A stretch of 64,000 nucleotides of DNA from Bradyrhizobium sp. LTSP849 (GTDB lineage: Bacteria; Pseudomonadota; Alphaproteobacteria; Rhizobiales; Xanthobacteraceae), in NCBI RefSeq assembly GCF_000938255.1, contig NZ_JYMR01000056.1:501192-565191 (forward strand), given 5' to 3'. Made by a program: the position numbers and the translations under genes. Under the pieces are notes generated by a model, which saw only the letters and a list, made by a program, of their open reading frames with translations, was not told the DNA's origin and searched no databases. Every line of letters begins with the position of its first letter. Within the stretch, counting starts at the first letter, position 1. Below are positions 54,299 through 62,778 of the stretch, piece by piece.

Positions 54299-54994
54299 TC
54301 AGCGTCTCAAGGCGCGTCCAAATACGTGGGTGAACGCGCTGACGGTCATCGATAGAATGATAAGGATTATGCCAAGCGCAAGTGCGAAGCTCAACTCACC
54401 CTTGCTCGTCTCCAGTGCGATGGCGGTCGTCATTGTTCGCGTGTAGCCTCGTATATTGCCTCCAACGATGATGATCGCGCCGACCTCAGCGATAGCCCGG
54501 CCAAACGCAGCAAGAAACGCGACGATTAGCCCCTCGCGGCCAATGTTCATGAGCGAGGCTGCGGCTCGGACGCGCGAGGCTCCATCTACCAGCAAGGCTT
54601 CGCCATACGTGGCCCAGAGGTCCACCGTCATGCGGTGCACCAAGGCGATTACGATCGGGATGCCGAGGATGGCCTGCGCGATGACCATCGCCGCTGGGGT
54701 AAACAAGATCCCGAGAGAGCCGAGCGGGCCTGAGCGAGAGAGCAGCAGATAGACTGCGAGACCTACGACCACGGGGGGCAAGCCGAGAAGAGCGTTGGCG
54801 GTCACAATCAAGGCTTGTTTGCCGGGGAAACGACAGATGGCCAACGCGAGGCCTAGCGGCGAGCCAACGATGAACGCCAAGGCGCTTGCTGTCAGGCTCA
54901 CTCCCAGAGATAGGGCGACGATGCCGCGGAGCTCCGGGTCAAAGCGGCCAATCAACGTCGCTGCCAGTTGAAGCGCCTGGGTGAAATCGTTCAT
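54299..54994 (-). CDS. tupB: Tungstate ABC transporter permease
   Basis: 231 aa from the ATG ending at 54994 with AAGGGGG six bases upstream; the frame is open to 55171 but that part covers the direct repeat and the divergent gene. Five membrane segments and the BPD_transp_1 coupling loop with YGEALLVDGASRVRAAAS followed by GAIIIVGGNIRGYTRTMTTA, characteristic of TupB. It needs a TupC ATPase, which must be encoded elsewhere or replaced by ModC. First gene of the minus-strand tup-mos series; copy 2 of the repeat is upstream. Confidence 0.92.
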   Translation of the reverse strand: MNDFTQALQLAATLIGRFDPELRGIVALSLGVSLTASALAFIVGSPLGLALAICRFPGKQALIVTANALLGLPPVVVGLAVYLLLSRSGPLGSLGILFTPAAMVIAQAILGIPIVIALVHRMTVDLWATYGEALLVDGASRVRAAASLMNIGREGLIVAFLAAFGRAIAEVGAIIIVGGNIRGYTRTMTTAIALETSKGELSFALALGIILIILSMTVSAFTHVFGRALRR

Positions 54995-55049
54995 TCCCCC
55001 TTCTAAGCGAAGCGAGAAGGAAATGCCAAACCACACAAGCCAGCCGGCG

Positions 55050-55116
55050 TGATCGTGGCGCGAGTCTTGCTGGATAGTTCGGTCCATGGCAACAAGATTG
55101 CCGCGATTTAGTAGCC
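55050..55116. repeat. 67-bp direct repeat, copy 2 (upstream of tupB)
   Basis: Differs from copy 1 at three positions (two C/T, one G/A). Contains the same -24/-12-like element at 55056-55071 and the same GGCAA-N5-TTGCC inverted repeat at 55088-55102. It lies in the leader of tupB and also just before the plus-strand NTF2-like gene. Confidence 0.95.
55056..55071 (+). promoter_or_regulatory. Sigma-54-like -24/-12 element facing the NTF2-like gene
   Basis: TGGCGC-GAGTC-TTGCT against the RpoN consensus TGGCAC-N5-TTGCW: one mismatch, and the GG-N10-GC spacing is exact. The predicted start near 55082 would give a 5' leader of about 50 bases before ATG 55133. No NifA or NtrC upstream activator site was recognised. 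Confidence 0.4.
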
Positions 55117-55132
55117 TAACATGGAGCAGGCA

Positions 55133-55591
55133 ATGGCGCCCTTGCCGACCGCGAATACCGAGATAGCGCAATTCTTCCGCCAGTGGCTGGAAACATTCTC
55201 AGGTTATGTCCGCGAGGTCGACTACGCTTCGGCGCGGCCGCTGTTCCATCCGGACGTGCTCGCCTTCGGTACGCATAACGACGTCATTCCCGGCCTCGAT
55301 CAGTGGGTCACCACGCAATGGAATAACGTCTGGCCAAAGACGACCGACTTCCGTTTCGTCCTCGATCAGACGGCGATTCTGGCGTCAGCCGATGGTGCGA
55401 CAGCGACCGTGATCGCACCGTGGACGAGCACCGGCTACCATCCGGACGGCAGCGCGTTTCCGCGTCCGGGTCGGGCGACGATGGTGTTCTCCAAAAGTGC
55501 CGATGGTTGGCTGTGTGTGCATTCCCACATGTCGCTCAATCGCGGCGTGCCGCAGGTGAGCCACGCCAATCGGCCCGTGAAGGCCTGGTAG
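55133..55591 (+). CDS. SnoaL/NTF2-like protein
   Basis: 152 aa from ATG 55133, chosen because GGAG lies six bases before it; an ATG at 55121 would add four residues. SnoaL-type order: FRQWLETFSGYVREVDYASA, LFHPDVLAFGTHNDVIPGLD, VWPKTTDFRFVLDQTAILA, TATVIAPWTSTGYHPDG, ATMVFSKSADGWLCVHSHMS. Related proteins are putative steroid-isomerase-like or calcium/calmodulin kinase association-domain-like folds without a fixed reaction. It is divergent from tupB and may be driven by the sigma-54-like element. Confidence 0.85.
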   Translation: MAPLPTANTEIAQFFRQWLETFSGYVREVDYASARPLFHPDVLAFGTHNDVIPGLDQWVTTQWNNVWPKTTDFRFVLDQTAILASADGATATVIAPWTSTGYHPDGSAFPRPGRATMVFSKSADGWLCVHSHMSLNRGVPQVSHANRPVKAW

Positions 55592-55601
55592 GTGCGAATA
55601 G

Positions 55602-55632
55602 AAAAAGGCCCCGGACATGTCCGGGGCCTTTT
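55602..55632. terminator. Bidirectional terminator
   Basis: Perfect palindrome AAAAAGGCCCCGGACA...TGTCCGGGGCCTTTT between two convergent genes; A-run before and T-run after the stem make it work on both strands. Confidence 0.88.
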
Positions 55633-55653
55633 GATTTCGGGATCTCGTGCAGC

Positions 55654-56355
55654 CTATTCCGGCTGGCCGATCGAGACCTTCAGCGTGCCGACGCCGTCGA
55701 CGCCGCATTCGAGCTTGTCGCCGGGCTGCAGCTGCGACACGCCGGCTGGCGTACCCGTCATGATGATGTCGCCAGCGGCGAGCTTCACCTGCTGCGAGAG
55801 CTGCCAGATGATCTCCGGCACGTTCCAGATCAACTCGGTGAGGTCGCCCTTCTGGGCTTCCTTGCCGTTGACCGTCAGCCAGATCTTGCCCTTGGAGGGA
55901 TGGCCGATCTTCGAGGCCGGCTGCACCGCGGAGCAGGGCGCCGAACCGTCGAACGACTTGCCGATCTCCCAGGGACGCTCCTTCTTGCGCGAGGCGATCT
56001 GGAGGTCGCGGCGGGTCAGGTCGATGCCGACGGCATAGCCGTAGACATGATCGAGCGCCTTGTCGGCGGGAATGTTCAGCCCGCCGCTCTTCATCGCGAC
56101 GATCAGCTCGACCTCGTGATGCAGATCCTTGGTCAGCGGCGGATAGGGAATGGTGGCGCCATCCGGCACCAGCATGTCGGCGTGCTTGGCGAAGAAGAAC
56201 GGTGGCGCGCGCTCGTCATTGCCCATCTCGCGGATGTGCTCGAGATAGTTGCGGCCGACGCACCAGATGCGGCGGACCGGGTAACGGCCGGCCTCGCCGA
56301 CGACGGGAAGCGAAGCTTGGGACGGAAGCGGGATGACGTAGGAGGCGGCGTTCAT
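55654..56355 (-). CDS. Fumarylacetoacetate hydrolase-family protein
   Basis: 233 aa. FAH C-terminal-domain fold: RRIWCVGRNYLEHIREMG, FFFAKHADMLV, the metal ligands in HHEVELIVAM (Glu-x-Glu) and GYAVGIDLTRRDLQ (Asp), and DIIMTGTPAGVSQLQPGD. Small single-domain members cleave C-C bonds of acylpyruvates or act as oxaloacetate decarboxylase or hydratases in aromatic catabolism. Exact substrate unknown. It is 47 bp downstream of the MsbA-like exporter gene on the same strand, possibly co-transcribed. Confidence 0.9.
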   Translation of the reverse strand: MNAASYVIPLPSQASLPVVGEAGRYPVRRIWCVGRNYLEHIREMGNDERAPPFFFAKHADMLVPDGATIPYPPLTKDLHHEVELIVAMKSGGLNIPADKALDHVYGYAVGIDLTRRDLQIASRKKERPWEIGKSFDGSAPCSAVQPASKIGHPSKGKIWLTVNGKEAQKGDLTELIWNVPEIIWQLSQQVKLAAGDIIMTGTPAGVSQLQPGDKLECGVDGVGTLKVSIGQPE

Positions 56356-56402
56356 GAAGCGGTCTCGCTGCTCTTGGGGTGACCTTTGGGGTGGGAACGA
56401 TC

Positions 56403-58211
56403 CTAAGCCGTTGCACTGATCGGCGCCAGCGCCAGGACGCCGGTGTCGTGGTTCTGAAGGCGGAAGAACGAGGCATAGCGGCCGGAGCGGCGCAGCAGCT
56501 CGTCATGCCGGCCCTGCTCGACGATCTCGCCACCCTCGACCACCAGGATCGCATCGGCGCGCATGATGGTGTGCAGGCGGTGCGCGATCACGATGGTGGT
56601 GCGGTTCTGGCAGAGATGCTCGATCGCTTCCTGCACCTGCTTCTCGGACTCGGAGTCGAGCGCGGCGGTGGCCTCGTCCAGCAGGATGATCGGCGCGTTC
56701 TTGAGCAGCGCGCGCGCCACCGCGATGCGCTGACGCTGGCCGCCCGATACTTGGGTGCCGTGCTCGCCAACCGGGGTATCGTAGCCGAGCGGGAAGCCCA
56801 TGATGAAATCATGCGCGCAAGCCGCCTTGGCGGCATCGATGATTTGATCTTCGGTCGCGCCCGGCCGGCCGAAGGCGATGTTGTTGCGGATGGTGTCGCG
56901 GAACAGATAGACGTCCTGGCCGACATAGGCGGTCTGCGCCCGCAGCGATTTTCGCGAGATAGCGCCGATCGACTGGCCGTCGATCACGATGTCGCCTTGC
57001 GTCAGCTCGTAGAAGCGCAGCAGCAGCGACAGCACGGTCGACTTGCCGCCGCCGGACGGACCGACCAGCGCGGTGACCTTGCCGGGCTCGGCCACAAAAC
57101 TCATGCGGTTGAGCACGGTCTCATTGGCGCGATAGGAAAAGCTGACGTCGCGCATCTCGATCTTGGCTTCGGACAGCTTCAGCGCCGGCTTGTCGTCATC
57201 GGAATGCTCGCTCGCCGGGCTGTCGACGACTTCGAGCAGCATGCGCGCGCCGACGAGTTGGCTGTTGAGGTCGATGTTGAGCCGCGCCAGCCGCTTGGCC
57301 GGCTCGGTCGCCATCAGGAAGGCGGTCATGAAGGAGAAGAACGCGCCGGGCGTGGCGTTGAGTGCGACGACGCTGTAGCCGCCATAGAGCAGGCAGCCGG
57401 CGACCGCGAAACCGCCGAGCATTTCCATCAGCGGATTGGAACGGTTGGCGACGCGGGCCATCTTGTTGGCGTTGCGCTCGACGATCGCGATGTTCTCGTC
57501 GATGCGCTTCTGCATCGTCTCTTCGAGCGTGAACGCCTTGACCGTGCGAATGCCTTGCAGCGATTCCTGCATGGTCTCCATGATGTCGGCAGTGCCGGTG
57601 AACTGGTTGAAAGCGAGACCCTTGATGCGCTTGACCAGCTTGCGCAGCACCAGCATCGCCGGCGGCACCGCGACAAGGCCGATGAACGACATCACCGGGT
57701 CCTGCCACACCATCACGCCGATCATGGCGAGCAGCATCATGAGGTCGCGCCCGATGGCGTTGACCAGCATGTTGAGCACGTCGGTGATGGACTTCGCGCC
57801 GGCCGTCAGCCGCGCCAGGAATTCAGACGAATGCCGTTCGGAGAAGAAGCCGATGCTTTCGCGCATCAGCTTGGCGAACAGCTGCCGCTGGTTGGTGGCG
57901 AGGATGGCGTTAGAGATCTTGGTCAGGATCACCATGTGGCCGTAGGTCGCCACGCCCTTGATGAAGAGCAGGATCACCGTGATGCCCGAGAACATCGCGA
58001 TGCCCGGGATGTTCTTGTCGACATAGGCCTGGTTGATGACTTGGCCGAGCACATAGGTCGCGCCCGCGGTCGAGCCTGCGGCGAGCGCCATCAGCGCGAA
58101 GGCGACGAGGTAGCGCCGCCAGTAGATGACCCCCTGTTCCGTGACCAGGCGGCGAATCAGGACCGCTGCCGCATAGGGATCGTCGGTGATTTTCTTTGGA
58201 AACTGGGCCAT
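56403..58211 (-). CDS. ABC exporter, MsbA-like half transporter
   Basis: 602 aa from the ATG ending at 58211 with GGAAAGCGG ahead. Six membrane segments in residues 35-320 and a nucleotide-binding domain with Walker A GPSGGGKST, signature VSGGQRQRIAVARA, Walker B IILLDEATAALD and switch His in VIAHRLHT. It works as a homodimer exporting lipids, lipid A or glycans; placement near LPS core genes favours lipid A-core flipping, but a multidrug or other lipid role is possible. Minus strand, with galE upstream. Confidence 0.9.
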   Translation of the reverse strand: MAQFPKKITDDPYAAAVLIRRLVTEQGVIYWRRYLVAFALMALAAGSTAGATYVLGQVINQAYVDKNIPGIAMFSGITVILLFIKGVATYGHMVILTKISNAILATNQRQLFAKLMRESIGFFSERHSSEFLARLTAGAKSITDVLNMLVNAIGRDLMMLLAMIGVMVWQDPVMSFIGLVAVPPAMLVLRKLVKRIKGLAFNQFTGTADIMETMQESLQGIRTVKAFTLEETMQKRIDENIAIVERNANKMARVANRSNPLMEMLGGFAVAGCLLYGGYSVVALNATPGAFFSFMTAFLMATEPAKRLARLNIDLNSQLVGARMLLEVVDSPASEHSDDDKPALKLSEAKIEMRDVSFSYRANETVLNRMSFVAEPGKVTALVGPSGGGKSTVLSLLLRFYELTQGDIVIDGQSIGAISRKSLRAQTAYVGQDVYLFRDTIRNNIAFGRPGATEDQIIDAAKAACAHDFIMGFPLGYDTPVGEHGTQVSGGQRQRIAVARALLKNAPIILLDEATAALDSESEKQVQEAIEHLCQNRTTIVIAHRLHTIMRADAILVVEGGEIVEQGRHDELLRRSGRYASFFRLQNHDTGVLALAPISATA

Positions 58212-58329
58212 CCGCTTTCCATTGACGGCGCAGCGGCAAGGCTGCCCGCGCGTCAGGGATCGAAGGGCCTCTGTGCCCGCTAAAGCGGGGTTTTTCAAGC
58301 CCAATTAAGGGCTTGCGCCTGGACGGATT

Positions 58330-59343
58330 CTAGGCCGAGACGGCGTGGCGAAGCTCGCCATGGCGTTCGCGGAACAGCTTGTCCTCCCAGGCCAGCGCGT
58401 GGGCTGCGATGGTCTCGAGGTCGTCGTATTGCGGCTTCCAATCGAGCAGACCGCGGATGCGGCTGGTGTCGGCGACCATGGTCATGATGTCGCCAGGCCG
58501 GCGCGGTGCGTATTGCACGGCGAAGCTGCGCCCCGAAACCCGGCGTACCGCGTCGATGGTTTCCAGCACGGAATAGCCGCGGCCATAGCCGCAATTGAGC
58601 GTGGTCGAGGCGCCGCCATTGCGCAGGTAAGCCAGCGCCGAGCGATGCGCCTGCGACAGGTCCGTGACATGGATGAAGTCGCGGATGCAGCTGCCGTCCT
58701 GGGTCGGATAGTCGGTGCCGAACACGTCGATCTTGGCGCGCTGGCCGGTCGCGGCCTCGACCGCGATCTTGAGCAGATGTGTGGCGCCGACGGTGGCAAG
58801 CCCGATGCGCGCCTGCGGATCGGCGCCGGCGACGTTGAAGTAGCGCAGCACGACATATTGCATGCCGTAGGCGGAGGCGACGTCGTGCAGCATGATCTCG
58901 GTCATCAGCTTCGACGAGCCGTAAGGCGACAGCGGCCGCGTCGGCGCGTGCTCGGGCACCGGCACCAGGTCCGGATTGCCGTAGACGGCGGCGGTCGAGG
59001 AGAAGATGAAGCGGTTGATGCCGCGCTTGACGGCGACGTTGAGCAGGTTGCGCGCGGTCATGAAGTTGTTGCGATAATAGCCGAGCGGATCGCGCATCGA
59101 ATCCGGCACCACGACTGAGCCGGCGAAATGAATGATGCTCTCGATGTTGTGCTGGGCGATCACGCCCTCGACCAGATTCTCGTCGCCGGCATCGCCGATG
59201 AACAGCGGCACGCCTTCGGGCAGATAGGTGGAGAAACCGGTGGAGAGATCGTCGATCACGACGACGTCCTCGCCGGCTTCCGCCAGCGCGAGGACCGTGT
59301 GACTTCCGATATAGCCGGCGCCGCCGGTGACTAGCACAGTCAT
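58330..59343 (-). CDS. galE: UDP-glucose 4-epimerase
   Basis: 337 aa, an extended SDR. NAD site GGAGYIGSH (7-15), DDLSTGF, the active-site FSSTAAVYG Ser-Thr and YGSSKLMTE (Tyr-x3-Lys), and NLGT-like LNCGYGRGYSVLE. GalE interconverts UDP-glucose and UDP-galactose for exopolysaccharide and LPS. Between it and the exporter gene are two short hairpins (58278-58316) whose T-run faces the plus strand. Divergent from the GT4 gene. Confidence 0.93.
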   Translation of the reverse strand: MTVLVTGGAGYIGSHTVLALAEAGEDVVVIDDLSTGFSTYLPEGVPLFIGDAGDENLVEGVIAQHNIESIIHFAGSVVVPDSMRDPLGYYRNNFMTARNLLNVAVKRGINRFIFSSTAAVYGNPDLVPVPEHAPTRPLSPYGSSKLMTEIMLHDVASAYGMQYVVLRYFNVAGADPQARIGLATVGATHLLKIAVEAATGQRAKIDVFGTDYPTQDGSCIRDFIHVTDLSQAHRSALAYLRNGGASTTLNCGYGRGYSVLETIDAVRRVSGRSFAVQYAPRRPGDIMTMVADTSRIRGLLDWKPQYDDLETIAAHALAWEDKLFRERHGELRHAVSA

Positions 59344-59445
59344 GATCTCACCCGTCTTCGATCAACGCCCGATGCTAACGTTTGCGCGGTGAAGAGGGGG
59401 TTTCGGCAAAGCTGAACTGGCCACTATGCTTAATGTTGCGTATAG

Positions 59446-60507
59446 GTGCGTCGCGAAACGGAGCGTGACGTGGCAAATTCCCCGGGCGATCTCGAAGTGA
59501 TCGTGCCAAATCTGCACAGGCGCTATTCCGGCGTCACCGCGACCAACCGGATGGTCGCGCCGCGGCTGGCAAAACTGTTTCGTGCGGCGTGGTTCGGCTC
59601 GGACGCGCCGGAGGGAATTACGCGGTTCGGCGGTGCCGATCTCCTGAAACTGTGGCGTCGCAAGGCGCCGTTGATCTGGCATGCACGGCGCAACAACGAG
59701 ATGATCGCCGGCGTCGTGCTGCGTGCGCTTGGATGGCCGCTCAAGCTCGTGTTCACGTCGGCGGCGCAGCGGCATCACAGCTGGATCACGCGCTGGCTGA
59801 TCCGGCGCATGGACGCGATCATCGCGACCTCCGACATCTCGGCGTCGTTCCTGAAAGTGAAGGCGACCGTGATCCCGCATGGCATCGACACCGAAATCTA
59901 TGCGCCGCCGAGTGATCGCGCCGCGGCCTTCGACGAAGCCGCGCTGCCGGGCCGTTATGCGATCGGTTGCTTCGGCCGCGTGCGTGCGCAGAAGGGTACT
60001 GACGTGTTCGTCGATGCGATGTGCCGGCTGCTGCCGCGCTATCCGGATTTCACGGCGGTCATCGTCGGCCAGGTCACGGCCGAGCAAACTGTGTTCGCGA
60101 ACGATCTGAAGAAACGGATCGAAACTGCCGGCCTGCAATCGCGCATCGTCGTCACCGGCGAGCTGCCGATCGAAGCGGTGCAGCGCTGGTATCAGCGGCT
60201 GACGATCTATGCCTTCACCTCACGCAATGAAGGTTTTGGCCTGACGCTGATCGAGGCGATGGCAGCCGGCAGCGCGCTCGTCGCCGCGCGCGCTGGTGCG
60301 GCCGAGCTCGTGGTCGAGGATGGCGTCACTGGCGTGCTGATTCCGACTGGTGACGCTGATGCGCTCGCTGCGGCGCTGGAGCCGCTGATGCGCGACTTGG
60401 CTGCCGCGACAGCGATGGGCGAGCGTGGGCGGGCGCGGGTGCTGGAGAAGTTCAGCCTGGATGCGGAAGCGGCGCGGATCGGTGAGGTCTATCGGCCGCT
60501 GATTTGA
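59446..60507 (+). CDS. GT4 glycosyltransferase, LPS core type
   Basis: 353 aa from GTG 59446; a GTG at 59470 is an alternative. GT-B fold with the C-terminal donor site: GCFGRVRAQKGTDVF, VVTGELPIEAVQRWYQ and the E-x7-E motif SRNEGFGLTLIEAMA. The N-terminal VIVPNLHRRYSGVTATN resembles LpcC, the rhizobial core mannosyltransferase, which I note as a tentative relation. Being close to waaF, hldD and hldE supports an LPS core role. The product of transfer is not determined. Confidence 0.87.
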   Translation: MRRETERDVANSPGDLEVIVPNLHRRYSGVTATNRMVAPRLAKLFRAAWFGSDAPEGITRFGGADLLKLWRRKAPLIWHARRNNEMIAGVVLRALGWPLKLVFTSAAQRHHSWITRWLIRRMDAIIATSDISASFLKVKATVIPHGIDTEIYAPPSDRAAAFDEAALPGRYAIGCFGRVRAQKGTDVFVDAMCRLLPRYPDFTAVIVGQVTAEQTVFANDLKKRIETAGLQSRIVVTGELPIEAVQRWYQRLTIYAFTSRNEGFGLTLIEAMAAGSALVAARAGAAELVVEDGVTGVLIPTGDADALAAALEPLMRDLAAATAMGERGRARVLEKFSLDAEAARIGEVYRPLI

Positions 60508-60731
60508 AGCCCGCTTTTGCGACCACAAGCAAAAATGTCGAAAACAACCCCATGCACAGTAGCTGGCGATAGTGGAATCAACGGCTTGGCGGTCAGCGCA
60601 GTGATTTTCGGATTTTACGAAGTTAATTTGACTTGTCGGGCAAAACACCTCTAGACGTTCATCATTGCAAAAGTCGTCAGCCGCGTATCCCCGCGCCTTC
60701 AAGCGGTGGTGCCTTACAGGCCAAAAGTTCA

Positions 60732-60773
60732 GTTCCCGCCTTGGGAATTTTGGATTGATCCCATATTGGGAAC
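60732..60773 (+). promoter_or_regulatory. Possible higBA operator
   Basis: GTTCCC at 60732-60737 and GGGAAC at 60768-60773 form an inverted pair with 30 bp between, and TTGGGAA occurs twice as a direct repeat. It is immediately before the higB start, where HigA-type autorepression would act. Weak evidence. Confidence 0.3.
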
Positions 60774-60778
60774 ATGCT

Positions 60779-61081
60779 ATGGCAATGAACGTAATAGCAA
60801 GAAAGGCACTCAAGGCCTTTTGGGAGCGATACCCTCAAGCCGAGACCCCCTTGGGAGCTTGGTACGAAATCGTTTCCAAGGGTGACTGGAGCAGCCCAGC
60901 AGACCTGAAGAGGGCGTTTGGAAACAACGTGGACTTTGTTGGCGACAACAGAGCCATCTTCGACATAGGCGGCAACAAGTATCGCCTCGTGGTTCATTTC
61001 TCCTTCAAGTTCAAAACAGCTCTCATCAAGTTTGTCGGCACGCACAAAGAGTATGACGGAATAAACGCGGAGACTGTGTGA
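60779..61081 (+). CDS. higB: HigB-family mRNA interferase toxin
   Basis: 100 aa from ATG 60779 (an ATG two codons later is possible). The HigB_toxin (PF09907) pattern is almost complete: ARKALKAFWERYPQAETPLG, WYEIVSKGDWSSPADLKRAF, DNRAIFDIGGNKYRLVVHF and FVGTHKEYDGINAETV. This branch of the RelE-like fold cuts mRNA in the ribosome. The stop TGA overlaps the antitoxin ATG (TGATG). Surrounding sequence has lower GC than the LPS genes on both sides, consistent with recent arrival. Confidence 0.92.
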   Translation: MAMNVIARKALKAFWERYPQAETPLGAWYEIVSKGDWSSPADLKRAFGNNVDFVGDNRAIFDIGGNKYRLVVHFSFKFKTALIKFVGTHKEYDGINAETV

Positions 61082-61464
61082 TGATGGACGTCAAGCCTCT
61101 CCACAATGAACAGGATTACGATTGGGCTATCCGCGAAGTATCCCGGTATTTCGAGGCCGAGCCGACTCCTGACACGCCTGACGGTGATCGCTTCGAAGTT
61201 TTGTCTTCACTCATCAAGGAGTACGAAGACAATCACTTCGCAACCACTCACGGCGATCCAGTCGACGTCCTCCATTTCGCAATCGAGTCCATGGGGCGGT
61301 CGCAGGCAGAATTGGCGGCTTTGATTGGACGCAATCGGGCGTCCGAAATTTTGAATCGCGTCCGTCCACTGACGCTGGAAATGATCCGGACTATTAGCAA
61401 GGAATGGAACATTCCAATTGGTGCTCTGACAGCTCACTATGAACTGGCGCGTGAGCCTGCCTAA
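61081..61464 (+). CDS. higA: HigA-family antitoxin
   Basis: 127 aa from ATG 61081; a GTG at 61078 is also in frame. Order of elements typical for HigA paired with HigB_toxin: MDVKPLHNEQDYDWAIREV, GDRFEVLSSLIKEYEDNHF, then the HTH (SMGRSQAELAALIGRNRASEI) and LTLEMIRTISKEWNIPIGAL. It neutralises HigB and represses the pair's promoter. Translational coupling by TGATG. A hairpin with a short T-run follows. Confidence 0.93.
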   Translation: MMDVKPLHNEQDYDWAIREVSRYFEAEPTPDTPDGDRFEVLSSLIKEYEDNHFATTHGDPVDVLHFAIESMGRSQAELAALIGRNRASEILNRVRPLTLEMIRTISKEWNIPIGALTAHYELAREPA

Positions 61465-61471
61465 CCCTATC

Positions 61472-61496
61472 GGCCCCGCTTCTGCGGGGCCTTTCG
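61472..61496 (+). terminator. Terminator after higA
   Basis: Stem GGCCCCGC / GCGGGGCC with loop TTCT, followed by TTTCG. The T-run is short. Confidence 0.65.
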
Positions 61497-61548
61497 TCGT
61501 TGGGGGACGAATCTCTTTTCACCCAGTCAAACGCATCGGCGCTGCCGC

Positions 61549-62619
61549 TCACGTCTCAGCCCTTGCCCCCGCCTCACCCAGCACCCGCTGCGCAATTGCC
61601 ACCACCTCCGCAGCCGCGATATCCCGCATGCAGCGGTGATCGTTCATCCGGCAGATCGTGCTCTGGCAGGGCTGGCACGAGAGCACGCTCTTGTCCTGGA
61701 CCACGGTCGCAGCGAGGCCGTTGAGGGGGGCCCAGAGATAGGGGCTGGTCGGGCCGAAGATGCCCATGGTGGGCGTGCCGAGCGCAGCCGCGATGTGCAT
61801 CAGGCCGGAATCATTGGAGATGGCGACGCCGGCCGCGGCCATGGCCAGGACGCCGTTGCGCAGGTCGTTGCCGGTCAGGTCCCGCACGCCCGGGCCGCCC
61901 GCCGCGACGATCTCCTGGGCCAGGCCTTTTTCGGCGGGGCCGCCGATAACCCAGACCTCCAGGCCGCGCTCGGCCAGTAGCCGGGCGGCTTCCGGATAGT
62001 AGGTCCAGCGCTTTGAGGCGCCGACCGAGCCGGGGGCGAGCGCCACCGCGGCGCCAGCGCTCAGGCCATTGGCCTGCCGCCAGCGGACGATGTCCTCGGC
62101 CGGGACCCGCAATTGCGGCACCGGCCATTCCGGAGGCAGGGGGGCGCCGTGGGGTTGGGCCAGCGCAGCGTTCTTGTCGATGAAGCGGGGCAGCTTCTTC
62201 TCGCCCCAGCGCCAGCGGTTGAGCAGGCCGAACCGGAACTCGCCGACGAAGCCGACCCGCTCGGGAATGCCGGCCAGCGCCGGCGCAATGGCCGCCTTCC
62301 AGGTCCGGGGCAGCACCAGGGCGGTGCCATAGTTCCGCTCGCGCAGCAGCTTTGCCAGGCCGAGCTGGCGGCCCACGGCGAGGCGGCTGCGGGGCAGGTC
62401 CCAGAGAATGCCCTCGCGCACGCCAGGCATGTAGTCGACCAGCGGGGCGCACAGGGAGGTGGTCAGGAGATCAACCGGCCGATTCGGCCATCGCTCTTTG
62501 AGCACCCGGACAACAGTGTGATTCCGGACGAAATCGCCGATCCACATATAGGGGACGATCAGGATCGGGCTCGTGTTGCTCCGATCCTCACTCCCGCTAA
62601 ATTGCGAATCTTGGTTCAT
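61549..62619 (-). CDS. waaF: LPS heptosyltransferase II (GT9)
   Basis: 356 aa. GT9 fold: PILIVPYMWIGDFVRNHTVV at the start, LLTTSLCAPLVDYMPGV, RFGLLNRWRWG, VALAPGSVGASKRWTYYPEA (donor-binding region), GVAISNDSGLMHIAAALGTP (the DSGxxH motif with Asp and His) and GIFGPTSPYLWAPL. It adds heptose to the LPS inner core from ADP-heptose. Divergent from hldD, whose product supplies that donor. The C-terminus has a Cys cluster (CQPCQSTICRMNDHRCM), usual in WaaF. Confidence 0.93.
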   Translation of the reverse strand: MNQDSQFSGSEDRSNTSPILIVPYMWIGDFVRNHTVVRVLKERWPNRPVDLLTTSLCAPLVDYMPGVREGILWDLPRSRLAVGRQLGLAKLLRERNYGTALVLPRTWKAAIAPALAGIPERVGFVGEFRFGLLNRWRWGEKKLPRFIDKNAALAQPHGAPLPPEWPVPQLRVPAEDIVRWRQANGLSAGAAVALAPGSVGASKRWTYYPEAARLLAERGLEVWVIGGPAEKGLAQEIVAAGGPGVRDLTGNDLRNGVLAMAAAGVAISNDSGLMHIAAALGTPTMGIFGPTSPYLWAPLNGLAATVVQDKSVLSCQPCQSTICRMNDHRCMRDIAAAEVVAIAQRVLGEAGARAET

Positions 62620-62778
62620 TCATTAATGGGGCTGGGGTGCTCTGATGTGGCGGTTCGGTTAGCCGCTCCCGGCCGGCAGGTAAAGCCGGCTGAGGGCCCG
62701 ATCCCAAAACCGCTTACACTTTGGCAGATCATGCGCTAGGGCAGAACCGGACCTTAAAAATCGGGCAGGGATTACGGA

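Noticed and set aside
56379..58283. 634-codon plus-strand open frame
   Set aside because: Antisense to the MsbA-like exporter; composition is His/Asp/Arg/Gly-rich without a domain, a typical high-GC shadow.
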